Source: Phyto melanocephala (lineage: Eukaryota; Arthropoda; Insecta; Diptera; Rhinophoridae). From it: 64,000 nucleotides of DNA. The stretch's first letter is position 1. Every line of letters begins with the position of its first letter. A program made the translations under genes and the position numbers. The notes below the pieces were generated by a model. That model was not told the DNA's origin. It saw only the letters and a list, made by a program, of their open reading frames with translations, and did not search any database. Where the stretch lies: the NCBI GenBank assembly GCA_941918925.1, contig OW799233.1, positions 130,534,833 to 130,598,832 on the forward strand, in the 5' to 3' direction. Positions 11,494 through 22,733 of this stretch are shown here, piece after piece.

Positions 11494-11668
11494 TTGACTT
11501 ATGCTTCCTGATTAGCTAGTGCGACGAGACTACCTTGTAAATTTGTCTTGATCGATCAACTTCAAGGTGTATTGACTTAAATAAATTTATTATTTAAATA
11601 TATCAAGACGTATTTATTTTTAACGTGGTGTTTAAAGATATGTGTAGAGATCTTGAAAAACTTTAAAT
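11494..11668 (-). repeat. Right arm of long inverted repeat
   Basis: Reverse complement of 8651-8832. Best-conserved core is GCGACGAGACTACCTTGTAA. See the left arm. Confidence 0.7.
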
Positions 11669-11685
11669 TAAATTTAAACATATAT

Positions 11686-11925
11686 CGGGTGATTCATGTT
11701 GAGGTTAGATTAATAATGTAAAATAATATACATAAATTTAAAAGTGAAATTAAATCTTTTATTATCGGGTAAACGAACAATTTATGAGATTTACGGTTTG
11801 AAAATGAAAAACATTTTTCACAGAAAGCTGTTTTTCGTAATACAGTTAAATAATTTGGAAACGCTGTTGTGGCGTGAGCCTTTACATGATGACTGGCCAA
11901 ACGATATTGAACAAAAATGACGTAG
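11686..11925 (-). pseudogene. mariner transposase N-terminal fragment
   Basis: Starts near a mariner-like end CGGGTGATTCATG at 11690. The minus strand at about 11890-11790 reads RLTPQQRFQII and then LYYEKQLSVKNVF, the N-terminal paired-like helix region of mariner transposases. Later sequence is unreadable, and the right terminus was not found. Confidence 0.6.
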
Positions 11926-13868
11926 TAGTTTTATATGAGTCACATGTATGTGACCTGTCTAAAAAATGCCTATTGAAAATCAAACCTCACAATGGACCAC
12001 CCGATACATAAGTTCATACAAAAGTATATACCGTTTACACAGGTACGTAATTCTTTATTACAATATTAATATCTTTTCGAATAAACACGTCAAGTTAGTT
12101 TGTGTTTCAGAACATATCAACTCACGAAAAGTAGTCGCTGTATTTGCATTTTCCATTTGGCACTTAGATTTTAAAGTATTCAAACAGTGAGTTTTGAAAT
12201 TGCAATACGTTAATGCCTTTAGACACAATCGCATTTTATGCGATGTAAGAAAGACATTTTGTTTTTACCTACTCTTACATTACAAGCTAAAAGTCTCTTC
12301 CTAATATGCTGATTTAGCCCATTTTCAACACCCAACAAACCTTATGTATTAGAAATATTCTGGCGAAATGTGATCCCCCTAAGTTTATCCGTTCGAGCTC
12401 TATAGTGATTTCAACAGACGGACAGACGAACGGACATAGCCAAATCTTCTTTAAATGTAACTAGGACTCAGAAAATATATACTTTATGGGGTCGTAAATG
12501 GAAAGACAAAATGAATATACCCCCATATCATTTTTTGGGTGGTGGGTAACAGTGATCGGCTTTGAGTCGTTTTTTCAATATTCATAGTGAGTCATAAGAT
12601 TTGAGTATAAGTGCGTATAAATCATTGAAATTTAACTGATCTGACATACGCATACGCACAACAACGTTGATTTATAAGCACAACACACAATGAACATAAG
12701 TATTACGTCGCACTTATATTTATAGCGTCCCATACATACTTATATGATTTGCAAAACTACTCACTTCGATTTATATATTTAAGAAAATACTTATCTTCAT
12801 AGAATGATGCAAGTTGACTCAACAACAAACATATTAACAGCTTTCATTTGTATGAAGAAGAAACAATGTTGCCAGGTGGGAGAGTGCAAGATATTTTTCG
12901 GACGCCAGAAGATTTGCAATGTTACAATGTAATATACAATTTTTGCAAGTATCACTATTTAATTTTTAAATAAATGCAACTGATTATGGCCTTTAGGCTA
13001 AGTTTTGGTTGGCTTCTATAATAAGAGGTAAACAATAACAGTTATTTTGTGTTTTTCATTTTCATGTTTAAATTTTTTGCAGCAAATTAAAAAACTGCGT
13101 TCTTAGGTGCTCACTTAAATTTGAAAGATAATAGGCAAAAACAAAATCTCTTAAACAGACATCCGACAAACACTTTATTTTTGCTTATTGTTTTTGTATT
13201 ATTTTGATAAATTTAAATTGTCTATTTTTTTCACAATCCACAGTTATTATGGTGAATGCCAAATTGTTATCTGGCAAGCCTAGTTAAAACACACAACTTC
13301 ATAATGAGTACGCGAGTCATACGTGCTTTTGGTCGTCTTTTTATTTTGCATAAACGACAATAGCAATCAACTGAGTCATATGTGTTGATGAATATGAGTA
13401 CTGTAAGTACATTTCATTTAAAAGTGCGTATAAGTAGTGAAGACTTCAATAAGTTTGAATGCGTATAAATCAACGAAATAATGAATAATGATTCAAGTTG
13501 ACTTACTTCATTAGTGTTCGTTGCAGATCTCTGGTGGGTATAAAGAAGATAACATATGAAATTTTTTAAAAGAGTATGCCTTGAAAGTTTTGTATAAAAT
13601 TGTGCTTTTCGATGACAAGGTTTCTTTTTCTTTTTTTTATTAAAAAAATTCACAATTAATTTCGTATTCCTCATCTTTTTTAATTTTATTACTTCGTGTA
13701 ATCTGTTAAATTAAGCTGCTATTACCCCATTTGTAAATTTATTCAACCCGAGTGGTTTATATCAATTGGGATTATCGATGTCAAATGCACATGAATAATT
13801 TGGCATTAGAAATTTAACAGCTCCAGTGTCCCGCTATTTATTTATGTTAGTATCTATGCATTCTTAAA
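11926..13868 (-). other. PKD intron 1, repeat-poor stretch with one DINE-like scrap
   Basis: Contains a reverse-oriented DINE-like scrap at about 12380-12545 (TTTCAACAGACGGACAGACG, then ACTTTATGGGGTCG). Two loosely similar blocks with GTGCGTATAA motifs occur near 12560-12660 and 13400-13480, of unknown nature. No host exon seen. Confidence 0.5.
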
Positions 13869-14903
13869 GGGTGATTTTTTTGATCTATGGATTTAATGTA
13901 AACTTTTTAGTTGAAAAGCAAGATTCTTGACATGTGGCAATGCCAAAAATGCTTAGTAGATTTTACCATTTCACAATGATTATATCAACAAAAAGTTTGC
14001 AAATCATTAAATTTTAATAAGAAGATTCATGCTGTGTGAGAAATGTGTTTTGTGAATTACGTAAATTTTATAGACCCACTGAACAGGCTATTCAAGCTGT
14101 TGTGATCAAATTTCGCAACGGTGTTACTTAACTGAACATTATTTAGCCAACACGTATGTGAAGATTGCGTTGTTCGATCAGTTGGAACATTTCACGTAAG
14201 GAACTTGATATGAAACCCTACAATCTACAATTGTTGCAAGAACTGAAGCCAGGTGAAGTACTACATTGTCGTTTGTTTGGTGAACGGGCCTTTGAGAAGT
14301 TTAACGTTTAATTATTTTCAGCGACAAAGTTATTTTTTGGGTCAGTGGATACGTCACCCAAGAGAAATGCAGAATTTTGTATCTAGAGCAGTCAGAAGAT
14401 GTTCAAGAGCTGCCGAAGACCCTTAAAAAAAGCACTGTTTGGTGCGGTTTGTGGGTCATACTTCTTTAAGACTACTGAGAACCTTATAGTTACAATTAAT
14501 TGATTAAGGTACCTTGGTTGATATCATTAACCTTTTGAAAGGCGAGTTAAGTGAGAAATCAATTGCATACATATATTTGAGCAGCATATTGACCGCTAAT
14601 ATCATGAACTACTCTATTTTTTTGTGGGGATACAGAAAGTCTTTCGTAAACTGTGATGAGATTTAGCCCTGCAAGACAAAATTATAGCTGCCATTGTTGA
14701 AATACTGGTCAAAAATTGCTGGAAATAGTATGCCAAAATTAAAGCTCACGGAAGCACTACCACGTCGAGCAACATTCAAATATAATATTCTTATACAAAG
14801 AAGAGAGGCATTCATTTATCGCCCGAAATAAATATTTCATTTACTTTTGCCAATTTTCGGAGTTTTTTTTTAATTCAAATCCCAAGCAGTTAATAAATCA
14901 CCC
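13869..14903 (+). pseudogene. Degenerate mariner element (GGGTGATTT ends)
   Basis: Left end GGGTGATTTTTTTG at 13869; right end ...AATAAATCACCC at 14903, its inverted match. The plus strand, with many stops and shifts, still reads LRKFYRPTEQAIQAVV and KFRNGV, SRKELDMKPYNLQLLQELKP, GERAFEKFN and TVWCGLWV-like residues. These are the N-terminal and catalytic landmarks of a mariner transposase in order. About 1035 bp, close to full mariner length, but dead. Confidence 0.75.
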
Positions 14904-15327
14904 GATATTTCTTTAAGGTCGCTGTACTATTATGTACGTTTGAGTAATGTTAGCATTTTGCTTCTTTTATTCTTTTTAAAGAACTCATTTATTCCATGTG
15001 CGATTATATATAATTCAGAGACTCTTTGCATTCCTTCGAACAAGAGTTGAGCGTTGTTTGTATGCCATCAATTCTCGTGGGATGTTGTTGAAACGTGTGT
15101 GTGTGTGTGTATGCATGTGAGTTCAGCAAGTTAAGCAACGTACAACCAACTGTCTAATAATGTTAAATGCTGATAACACAACAAATAGAAACAGTGACAG
15201 TAAGAGCAGCAGCAACTATGGCAAAACACAATTTACGACACCAAAGAAAGAACTTTTGACATGAAATTATGATTTTGTATGAGTTTGTTTGGAACACAGA
15301 AACAACACGTTGGTTTTTTTCCTTTTT
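14904..15327 (-). other. PKD intron 1, no recognised element
   Basis: AT-rich, with a (GT)n run near 15095-15110. Confidence 0.5.
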
Positions 15328-15920
15328 TATACTCTTCACCTATGGAGCACAAGGGTATATACATATAGCTTTGTCATTCCGCTTGTAATTTCTACAATTT
15401 TTATATCCGACCCCATAAAGTACATATTTTCTGAAAGCTAATGAATAGAGGAGTCGATTAAGACCTGACCGTCTGTCCGTCTGCCGTCTGCCGTCTGTCC
15501 GTGTGTTGGTTGAAATCAACTTTTAGAAGCAACCTCAGATTTGTGTATGGTATCAATCTCTTGGAAATATCCAAGAATGAATCGCTATTGAAATTCAGTA
15601 CAATCGCCCCATAACTTTCTGAGATATGAGCAAAAAACCACGACCACCTAGTTTTTTTCACAATTACAACAACAACATACATATATACTGGTTAGAGTAA
15701 ACGTGGCATCGAATCCCAGCTGAGCCAAAAAAAAAATTAATTTAATTTTTTTATTTTATATATTATTTATATTTTTATTATATTTTTTTTATAATATTTA
15801 AAAAAATTTTGTTTTTAATTTTGATATGAATGGTGACACAAACTATTGTTATTGCATGACTACACGTTGTGAAGGGTATATAAGATTCGGTACGGCCGAA
15901 TATAACACTCTTACTTGTTT
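15328..15920 (+). mobile_element. DINE-like element, short form
   Basis: Starts TATACTCTTCACCTATGG and ends with the ATTCGG...CCGAAT hairpin and CTCTTACTTGTTT. Carries CCGACCCCATAAAGTA, CTGTCCGT repeats, CCACGACCACC, the GGCATCGAATCCCAGCTGAG module (15704-15723) and a T/A-rich interior. It is nearly complete and a good reference copy for the short form. Confidence 0.78.
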
Positions 15921-16113
15921 AAGTTATTATTTAAAACAAAAAACACTATCAATTGAGTTAATTATTAAAGAGTAAAAAAATATAAAATAATAAATTAAGT
16001 GGTACCTCTATGTATGATTCAATAGATACGATAAGGAACCAATTAAGGAAATATATTTTTATGAGGTCGAATAGAAAATGGTTACACAAAAAAAAATATG
16101 GTTTGAAAATCCT

Positions 16114-16362
16114 TTAAGCCATTGCAGTGTTGCTACTAGCCACAAACAAAAAATCGCTTAATCCTGAACTAATTAGATTCTTTACTTTGTTCAATTGAAA
16201 TAATTTTTTTAAAATATCTTCTGTTGCCCTAAGACTGTTTATAAATGCATTTCTACACTGCCTTAAGACGGTTTGTACTTTTATAACACAAAATATAATA
16301 GAGATATTCACGTCATCGGGTTTTGCCGTGCGAAACTGCAAAACGACAAAATAGTTTTGCAC
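16114..16362. other. No feature; open frame only by chance
   Basis: An 82-codon minus-strand frame here shows no recognisable domain and lies in AT-rich intron. I do not annotate it as a gene. Confidence 0.5.
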
Positions 16363-16509
16363 TAACTCAAAATTAAAAAATCAATTTTGAAATTCTTTAC
16401 GACAATTATTAAAAAAAATAATAAGAAAAAGAACAAGATAATAAAAACAAACATAAAGAAAAAAAGATAAGAGGCTCAATTTAGCTAATAAAATAAAACC
16501 CGGCAACAG

Positions 16510-17560
16510 TAAGCTTATACTGCAGAAGAAGCAGCCCCTGAACTGCTAAGTCAATGGAGTAACGATGGCGGTTTAACTGTCAACCCAACCATTACAGACC
16601 TTGTACTTTTCATTAGGATATACAAGGTGTCGAATTTTTCAGTTCCGAGACAACGGGGCGTGGAACTCTGCTTAGCTGATAGTGCGAAGTATATATTACT
16701 GATTTTGGTTTCATAATACTTAAATACTTAATATATGCCTCAGGCATCTATAGCCATATATTTATGTACAAGGGCCATTGGAAAGATCTTGGGCATAGAT
16801 TGAAGGGACATTGTCTGACTGGTAAGGACTATGTACGGAGTTTTGGTACGGTGGAATTAGTCAACCATTCCAAAGCCATTATTTGCAATGTTGAACTAGC
16901 CACCTGCGGATCTTATGGCTAAACAGGCGGTGATTAGACTACAAGTTATTAATACATTGAAACCTTATTATTGCAAATATGCGTCTAAAATGGAATACAT
17001 CTCCAATATTGCGGGATATAGAGACTACTTCTCATTAATTTCCTTCTTTGACAGGAGATTCTGTGTATCGATCACCGAAACGACTTTACTCGTAAAAGAG
17101 AGTGGCTATCTGATGGCTTAAGCTGACGCATAAAATTAGAGAAAGAGGATCGATGGATTCCTGATCCCCCTTTTTTAAAGAAAGATATTCTTTAGGCTAC
17201 TGGATTACTGTATCATTCTACAGGCTGAAATACCGGTGATCAAAAGAGCGTTAACTGGCTGAGATAGGGTATACTTAGAGTGGCAAATTCACTGGCTAAC
17301 CACTTCTATCCTGCAAGACACTAGCCAAGCAGGAATTACACAGTTACGCACAGACTAGATGATCTTAGGAGACTGTTACCTGTGAAACAGTAAGACAAGC
17401 GTGGCAGTTAATGTATCACGGTCAAACGAGAATACTTGTGCAGCACTCTCGCTCTCAAATTAGAGGTCTAGTTGGTGCCTTTACTTGACACTATGTATTG
17501 GAAGTACACTCTGTCATTACCAAGGTTTGACGGGCATGATCTAGTAAGTGTGCCTCACGT
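16510..17560 (+). pseudogene. Degenerate LINE (RT thumb to RNase H region)
   Basis: The plus strand reads, with stops and shifts, LTVNPTITDLVLFIRIYKV, SNFSVPRQRGVELCLADSAK, ASIAIYLCTRAIGKI and later SFFDRRFCVSI. These match in order the 'NPxKTxLVLFTRRYK...SxSxxAKYLG', 'CKRxxGxxWG' and 'FDRxFxV' landmarks between the palm and RNase H-like part of non-LTR retrotransposon ORF2 in the R1/LOA/I group of insects. It lies in the opposite orientation to PKD. The clade assignment is tentative; both ends are eroded. Confidence 0.65.
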
Positions 17561-17692
17561 TGAGATATCATAGATATCACGGTTAATATATCGGTTAAAA
17601 TTACCTATTTATGGTATCAGATAGCCGATATCTTTGGAAAAGTTAAGTGACTAAAAAACAGACCATAAAAACCTCGGTTATATTAAAAAAAA

Positions 17693-18256
17693 AACAAGTA
17701 AGAGTGCTATATTCGGCCGTGCCGAATCTTATATACCCTTCACTACGTGTAGTCATACAATAACAATTGTTTGTATCTCATATGAAATACGTACATACAT
17801 AAAAAAAACATACATATATATATATAAAATTATCCCATTGTAAAATAACAAATTGAGTTTACGTATGTATGTTTAAAAATAAAAAAATTAAAAAAAGATA
17901 TAAAAAAACAATACAGATATAAAAAATATAGAAAATAAAAATTTTGACTCAGCTTAGTATACCACGTTTGTTTGTATGTATGTGCTGTATGTTGTTGTTG
18001 TGGAAAAAACGAGGTTATCGTGTTTTTTTGCTCATATCCCAGTTGTTTATGTTCTGATTTTCAATACCAATCTACTCCCAAATATTTCTGATATTTTAAT
18101 ACCTCACCCGGGTCCAGGCGATATCGGGGGGCTTCAAAAAGTTGATTGCAACATACAAACGGACAGACTGACAAAGCTTTTAATTATAAGCTTTCAGAAA
18201 ATATAAACTTTATGGGGTCGGAAATGAAATTTCACACGGAATGACAAACCTTAGCT
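17693..18256 (-). mobile_element. DINE-like element, reverse orientation
   Basis: Starts with the reverse complement of the family 3' end (AACAAGTAAGAGTGC, then ATTCGGCCGTGCCGAAT). Includes GACTCAGCT and the TATGGGGTCGGAAATG block, ending at GGAATGACAAACC. The terminal TATACCC part is lost. Confidence 0.7.
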
Positions 18257-18289
18257 GTTTCTTAACTTAAAAAGCTATATTCGAATCTT

Positions 18290-18560
18290 ATTCACAAGTC
18301 AAGCCGTTTTATTTGATACTTATATTGAGGGGGTCGAAGGAGTTAAATTTTTTAAACAAGATTGATGCATTTCAACTTTTTTTTACGCCATTTTGGATTG
18401 GCGTCCATTATGGATTTTAAACTTTTTTATGATGTGTTCTATTCTGCTAATTAAACCTCTACATTGAGTCTCTTGGTTGTCTTGCAACTGAACAAATTTT
18501 CGAATATCGCTTGTAAATTTTAAGAGAAATTATATTTTGGAACTTTAGGAACTTTAAAAA
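18290..18560 (-). mobile_element. Fragment of long-form DINE-like element
   Basis: Contains AGCCGTTTTATTTGATACTT, GCCATTTTGGATTGGCGTCC and CTCTTGGTTGTCTTGCAACT, matching in reverse the sub-repeat part of the long form (46600-47170). Confidence 0.5.
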
Positions 18561-18567
18561 AATATTT

Positions 18568-19135
18568 TTTATACCCTTCACCTGTGGTGCACAAGGGTAT
18601 ATATAACTTTGTCATTTCGTTTGTAATTTCTACAATTTTCATTTTCGACCCCATAAAGTATATATTTTCTGAAAGCTTATGAATAGAGGAGTCGATTAAG
18701 CCGATTGACCGTCTGTCCGTTTGTCTGCGTGTTGGTTGAAATCAACTTTTAGAAGTAACTTTATGTTCCTCAGATCTCTATATGGTATCAATCTCTTGGA
18801 AATATCCAGGAATGAATGCCTATTGAAATTCAGCACAATCGCCCCATAACTTTCTGAGATGTGAGCAAAAAACCACGACCACCTCGTTTTTTTCACAATT
18901 ACAACAACAACCTACATTCATACTGGTTAAAGTAAACGTAGCATCGAATTCCAGCTGAGCCAAAATAATTTTATTTAATATATTATTTATATTTTAAATT
19001 TTTTATTATTTATTTAAATTTTTTTTATTTTTTTTTTAAATTTTTTTTTTAAATTTTTTTTTATTTTTTTTGTGTAATTTTTTTTATTATTTTTTTTTAT
19101 TATTAACATATTTTTTTTTGTATTTTTTTTTTTTT
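18568..19135 (+). mobile_element. DINE-like element, short form, 3' end lost
   Basis: Starts TTTATACCCTTCACCTGTGG. Carries the conserved GACCCCATAAAGTATATA and CCACGACCACC blocks and a slightly changed module (ATCGAATTCCAGCTGAGCC). It ends in a long T-rich tract instead of the hairpin block. A reversed scrap of the same family follows to about 19345. Confidence 0.7.
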
Positions 19136-19345
19136 GCTTTTATAGCAGCAGATTATTGACGATTTTCTTAAATGCTTCTGAAAGCTGGATACCATATATG
19201 GGGGCTCCAAAGAGTAGATTTAAATAGACACACGGTCAGACGGACATTACGCAAATAACAGAAAACAAATAGTTGATGGTATCGCAAATGAATATTGTAG
19301 AATTTACAAATGGAATTACAAAATGACACCACAGGTATATACATG

Positions 19346-19876
19346 TAATATAAATATTGCTCCCGCATAAACCACAGTCTTATATGTAACATTTATGTAC
19401 CGGATATACATTGAGCAACTTTATTATTTAACTTCAGCAAAAGTCTACACAAGAAGAAATTTATTTATTGTTTTAGAGAAAGGGAAATTTATGTAACAAA
19501 TTCATTAAAGAGAAAGCTCATCGTAAATATTTGATAAAGAAAAAACTTCCCGTTGTGCATAAAAGCTACGTTAAACGTTCTTACGTCCTTTAATAAAAAT
19601 TCAAAAGGAAAAAACTCACAACAAGGTGGTAATAGTTGACATACTAATTAACTTTTTGTGCTTTTCTGGAAACTATAGTTTGTATGAGTATTTGCAAACT
19701 TAACACACAGAAGACAGTTTTACAAATATTTGCTTAAACGTTAATAATGTCTTGAATGTTTATGTCATTATCAAATGGTATTATCATTGACATTTCCATC
19801 ATCAACTATGGGGTTGTTTATGTACTCACGGATGTATCACATGTATAATGATGTCTCTGCTCTTTGCTACACTCAC
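19346..19876 (-). other. PKD intron 1 next to exon 1
   Basis: AT-rich intron without a recognised element. Confidence 0.5.
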
Positions 19877-20526
19877 CTTTGTGTTGATAAATTCACATGC
19901 CAAATCCTTGAGTGTTTTCAATGTTAGAGCATTGGCAGCTACTGAAACTGCATCACGTAAACTGCCAAATTGAAAGAGAAACGTCACCTCTGGCCCCTCC
20001 ATAATGACGCTGGGCACTGTTGGACTGTTTGTAACGTTGCCACCAGTGCCAGTACGTTGTTGCTGATGGTGATGATGTTGGTGTTGTTGAGAAGTTTGAT
20101 TGTGGTGGTGTTGTTGATGCTTGTGTTGGAAATGAGCCGCCAGTGCAATATTTTTTTTTATACTTATGGGATCGAACCAAAACACAAAATGGTTTTTCTT
20201 CTACGTGCTTTTCGGTTATTCGTTTCCAAGTGTATTTCAGTTTTCCTTAGCCTTTAAAATGTTCTTATTTAGGTTTAGTTTACTTAGTTTTTCTTTTGTT
20301 TTTCAAGCTTTATTGTCTCTATTGTTTACTCCTTACTTTAAGTAACATTTGTTATGCATAGTTTTCTATTTCTTTTAGTTTCTTTTGCTTTTGGTGTTTG
20401 CAGGCCCGATGGTTGAATTGGTAGATGTTTACTTAATGTCGCTTGTAATTTTTCCCCACTTCACTTAATTTGACTTTACACTCTTGATTAATATTGGACG
20501 CCAATGTTGATTAATGTTTACTTTGT
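19877..20526 (-). CDS. PKD: PKD 5' exon: start codon and ubiquitin-like N-terminus (CDS 19877-20002)
   Basis: The donor GTGAGT lies at 19876-19871. The first substantial in-frame ATG is at 20002-20000, giving MEGPEVTFLFQFGSLRDAVS, then VAANALTLKT and LKDLACEFINTK (42 codons, ending in phase 0). This is the conserved N-terminal block of PKD. The 5' edge at 20526 is a strong acceptor (TTTTTTTCTAACAG on the minus strand), suggesting a spliced 5' UTR. Two tiny upstream ORFs (ATGCATAAC... and ATGTTACTT...) precede the start. The frame is open for 66 codons above the ATG, back to TAG at 20203-20201. It encodes a His/Gln-rich stretch and TNSPTVPSVI but has no ATG, so a longer N-terminus would need a non-AUG start or an unseen splice. 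Confidence 0.85.
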
Positions 20527-21348
20527 CTGTTAGAAAAAAAGAAAAATATGATAAATTGTTAATAATCATAATAATAATACATTTACTTGCAAACGAAATA
20601 TTAGAATTATACATGCACTCACACATACACACAAGTATTAAATTTGATTAAGTTATTAGGACATGTTGCAGTGGAGTACGAGAGTCATATGGCAACAACA
20701 ACAAGTTGTTATATGTAAAGTAAATAATCAAATTAACAAGAAAACTAATTTATTTAGAGCAAAAATGTTGACAAATTAACTTAAATGAAATGAGGTCATG
20801 ACAATTTAGCCTAGAAGTAGTAAATAGTGTTCAACTAGGTTTGTTTAATAAATGTTAGCCCTTAAAGTCTTATTAATAATGAATTAATTAAATCTGATTT
20901 GACATCGGGTTTAGTAAATAATCAAATTCAATCGATAGTCCTACTTTTACAGCTCGATCCATTTCTGAAGCAAAGCTGTTATTCTTTGAAGTATAACGAT
21001 TAAATGCTCTAAAAAACATATGTTTTTTTATGTTAAAAACTAAAAATTAAAAATTAGTAAATTAAAAATATATTAATAAATTAATATTGCATTTGAATCA
21101 TAAAATTATATTTAAAATCATCATGCTTAAAAGTCGTGTCTTGTTACGATTCCCTTTAAGATTGTTAACGATGATGACAATTATGAAGACAGAATTAGGG
21201 TGATAATACTTTTCTGGTAACACTTTTCTCTGGGGCAACAAAATGTATATATACCAGAGATGGAAAATTAAATATAAAAATATTAAATACACCTATTTCT
21301 GTAAAAAAAAAAACGTGTAAAAAAGACATTGATCGTATTCAAGGTACA
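20527..21348. other. Upstream intron or flank of PKD, no recognised element
   Basis: AT-rich. By the acceptor at 20526 this is probably 5' UTR intron. No upstream exon identified. Confidence 0.4.
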
Positions 21349-22057
21349 CGCAAAGAAAAAATATGGTTGTGGTAACCATAATCGAAGAGCAACATACTAT
21401 GATTGAATTGTATGATTATGGTTAAAACATATAATGGTTACCAGTTATCATTATTATGTTTAATTAAAGTATCATTCAATAATCATATATATGACTACAG
21501 TTGAGAGCGACAATCTTTGCTTTTTTTACGGCAAATTGTTGTCTTTTGCTGTAACATACACATATTGATTGTACTTACCAATATTTTTTTACATTTTCTC
21601 GTTTATTTGTAAATTTTCTTCAATTTTACAAAATTTTTTTTAAATTTTTTTGACATCTCAAACTTTTAAAATAATAAAAAGTTATTCAGCAAGAAGACGA
21701 ACAGTTGAAATCAAATTATTATTAAAAACAAATCATAGCTTGATTAATTTGTAATCATACTGTTGTCTCACATATTATTTAATGATTATTTGTAATTTTT
21801 AATGCTTTTGAATATAATGTTATTTTTGTCGCATTAATTTTCTTAAATCATACTATTTTTAAATGATAACCATTGTGAAAATTTTACGAAAAGTAAACAT
21901 CAAATGATAAAATTCAAACAAATACTTGATTATCGTGACAAAATATATGATGAAATGATACAAAAATAACTATTACTTGCTTTTGACAACCAAATATTGT
22001 TATATAAACTATAATATGACCGTCGTGATAATGTCGTAACTATGGTTTTTCTTTGCG
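21349..22057. mobile_element. TIR element of unassigned type (CGCAAAGAAAAA ends)
   Basis: Left end CGCAAAGAAAAAATATGG and right end CCATAGTT...-like CTATGGTTTTTCTTTGCG are inverted matches over ~18 bp with one small gap. The interior is non-coding and rich in ATGATTATGGTT/AACCATAATC inverted motifs. No clear target duplication found, so the superfamily is open. Confidence 0.55.
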
Positions 22058-22733
22058 AGTAGGTGATTGATTCCTTATCTCTTAAACCTATTGAAATTAG
22101 CGAAATACAAGGACATTTATGACAAGTTCAGGAACTAAAAACAATTATGTAAAACAGCTATGTATGTTGTAAACAAAAAGAATAGGTTATTCAATTTTGT
22201 TATGAGATCTTTTTCCATTTTTTCTCTAGTAGCATGTCTAGTGTATGATTAAGATTTAACAGATATTTTCGTTCCAGAAAACACAAATTTCCTAATTGAA
22301 ATTTAAATTTTTACTGTAGCTTCGTTTATATCGAACTTTTTGTTTTGTCCATTTCGAAGGCGACTTAAAATTTAAATTTTGGTTTCCAAAATAATGGTTT
22401 TATGTTTTACTTTCGTTTTTGCAGTTTTTGACATTTTCTTCTTTTAGGGATACATAAAATATTTAACAAAATTAAGAAAAAATATAAATATGTAATTGAA
22501 AGAATATAATACATTTTTTGGGATAACCTCTTATCTTAGTTCGTTAAAATTTTTTTTTAATGTAAAGTTGGAAAATCAAATAAAAAATTCCTTTAGCAGA
22601 CATGTCTGATTGCATGGATAAATTAGAAAATATTAACGCATTTTAGTACAGTAAATTTGCCTGTATCCACAAAATGGGAATCCGCGTAAATTTATTTCAT
22701 TTTTATTTTTAAACCGTGTTAAATTAAAAAATA

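Larger units (their letters stand above)
1..20526 (-). other. PKD: Protein kinase D gene, 5' part (continues past base 1)
   Basis: Gene-level entry for four minus-strand exons that join in frame. Coding lengths 126 + 145 + 138 nt bring exon 4 into the only frame that completes a C1 zinc domain. Introns are 13.8 kb (6070-19876), 2.9 kb (3005-5924) and 236 bp (2631-2866). Donors are GTGAGT, GTAAGT and GTAAGT; acceptors are TTTTCAG, TTTTAG and TTCTAG. PKD is a cytosolic serine/threonine kinase activated by diacylglycerol and PKC; in flies it is a single gene. Only the N-terminal regulatory part is here. The second C1, PH and catalytic domains are not seen and should lie left of the window. The long introns hold most of the transposons between 3 and 20 kb. 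Identification rests on the conserved N-terminal block and C1 domain read by eye, not on a database search. Confidence 0.88.

Noticed and set aside
12543..13560. Paired blocks with GTGCGTATAA and AGTCAT motifs as one element
   Set aside because: Similarity is loose and no boundaries or duplications could be defined by eye.
19970..20257. 95-codon plus-strand frame over PKD exon 1
   Set aside because: Antisense shadow of the PKD coding and 5' UTR sequence.
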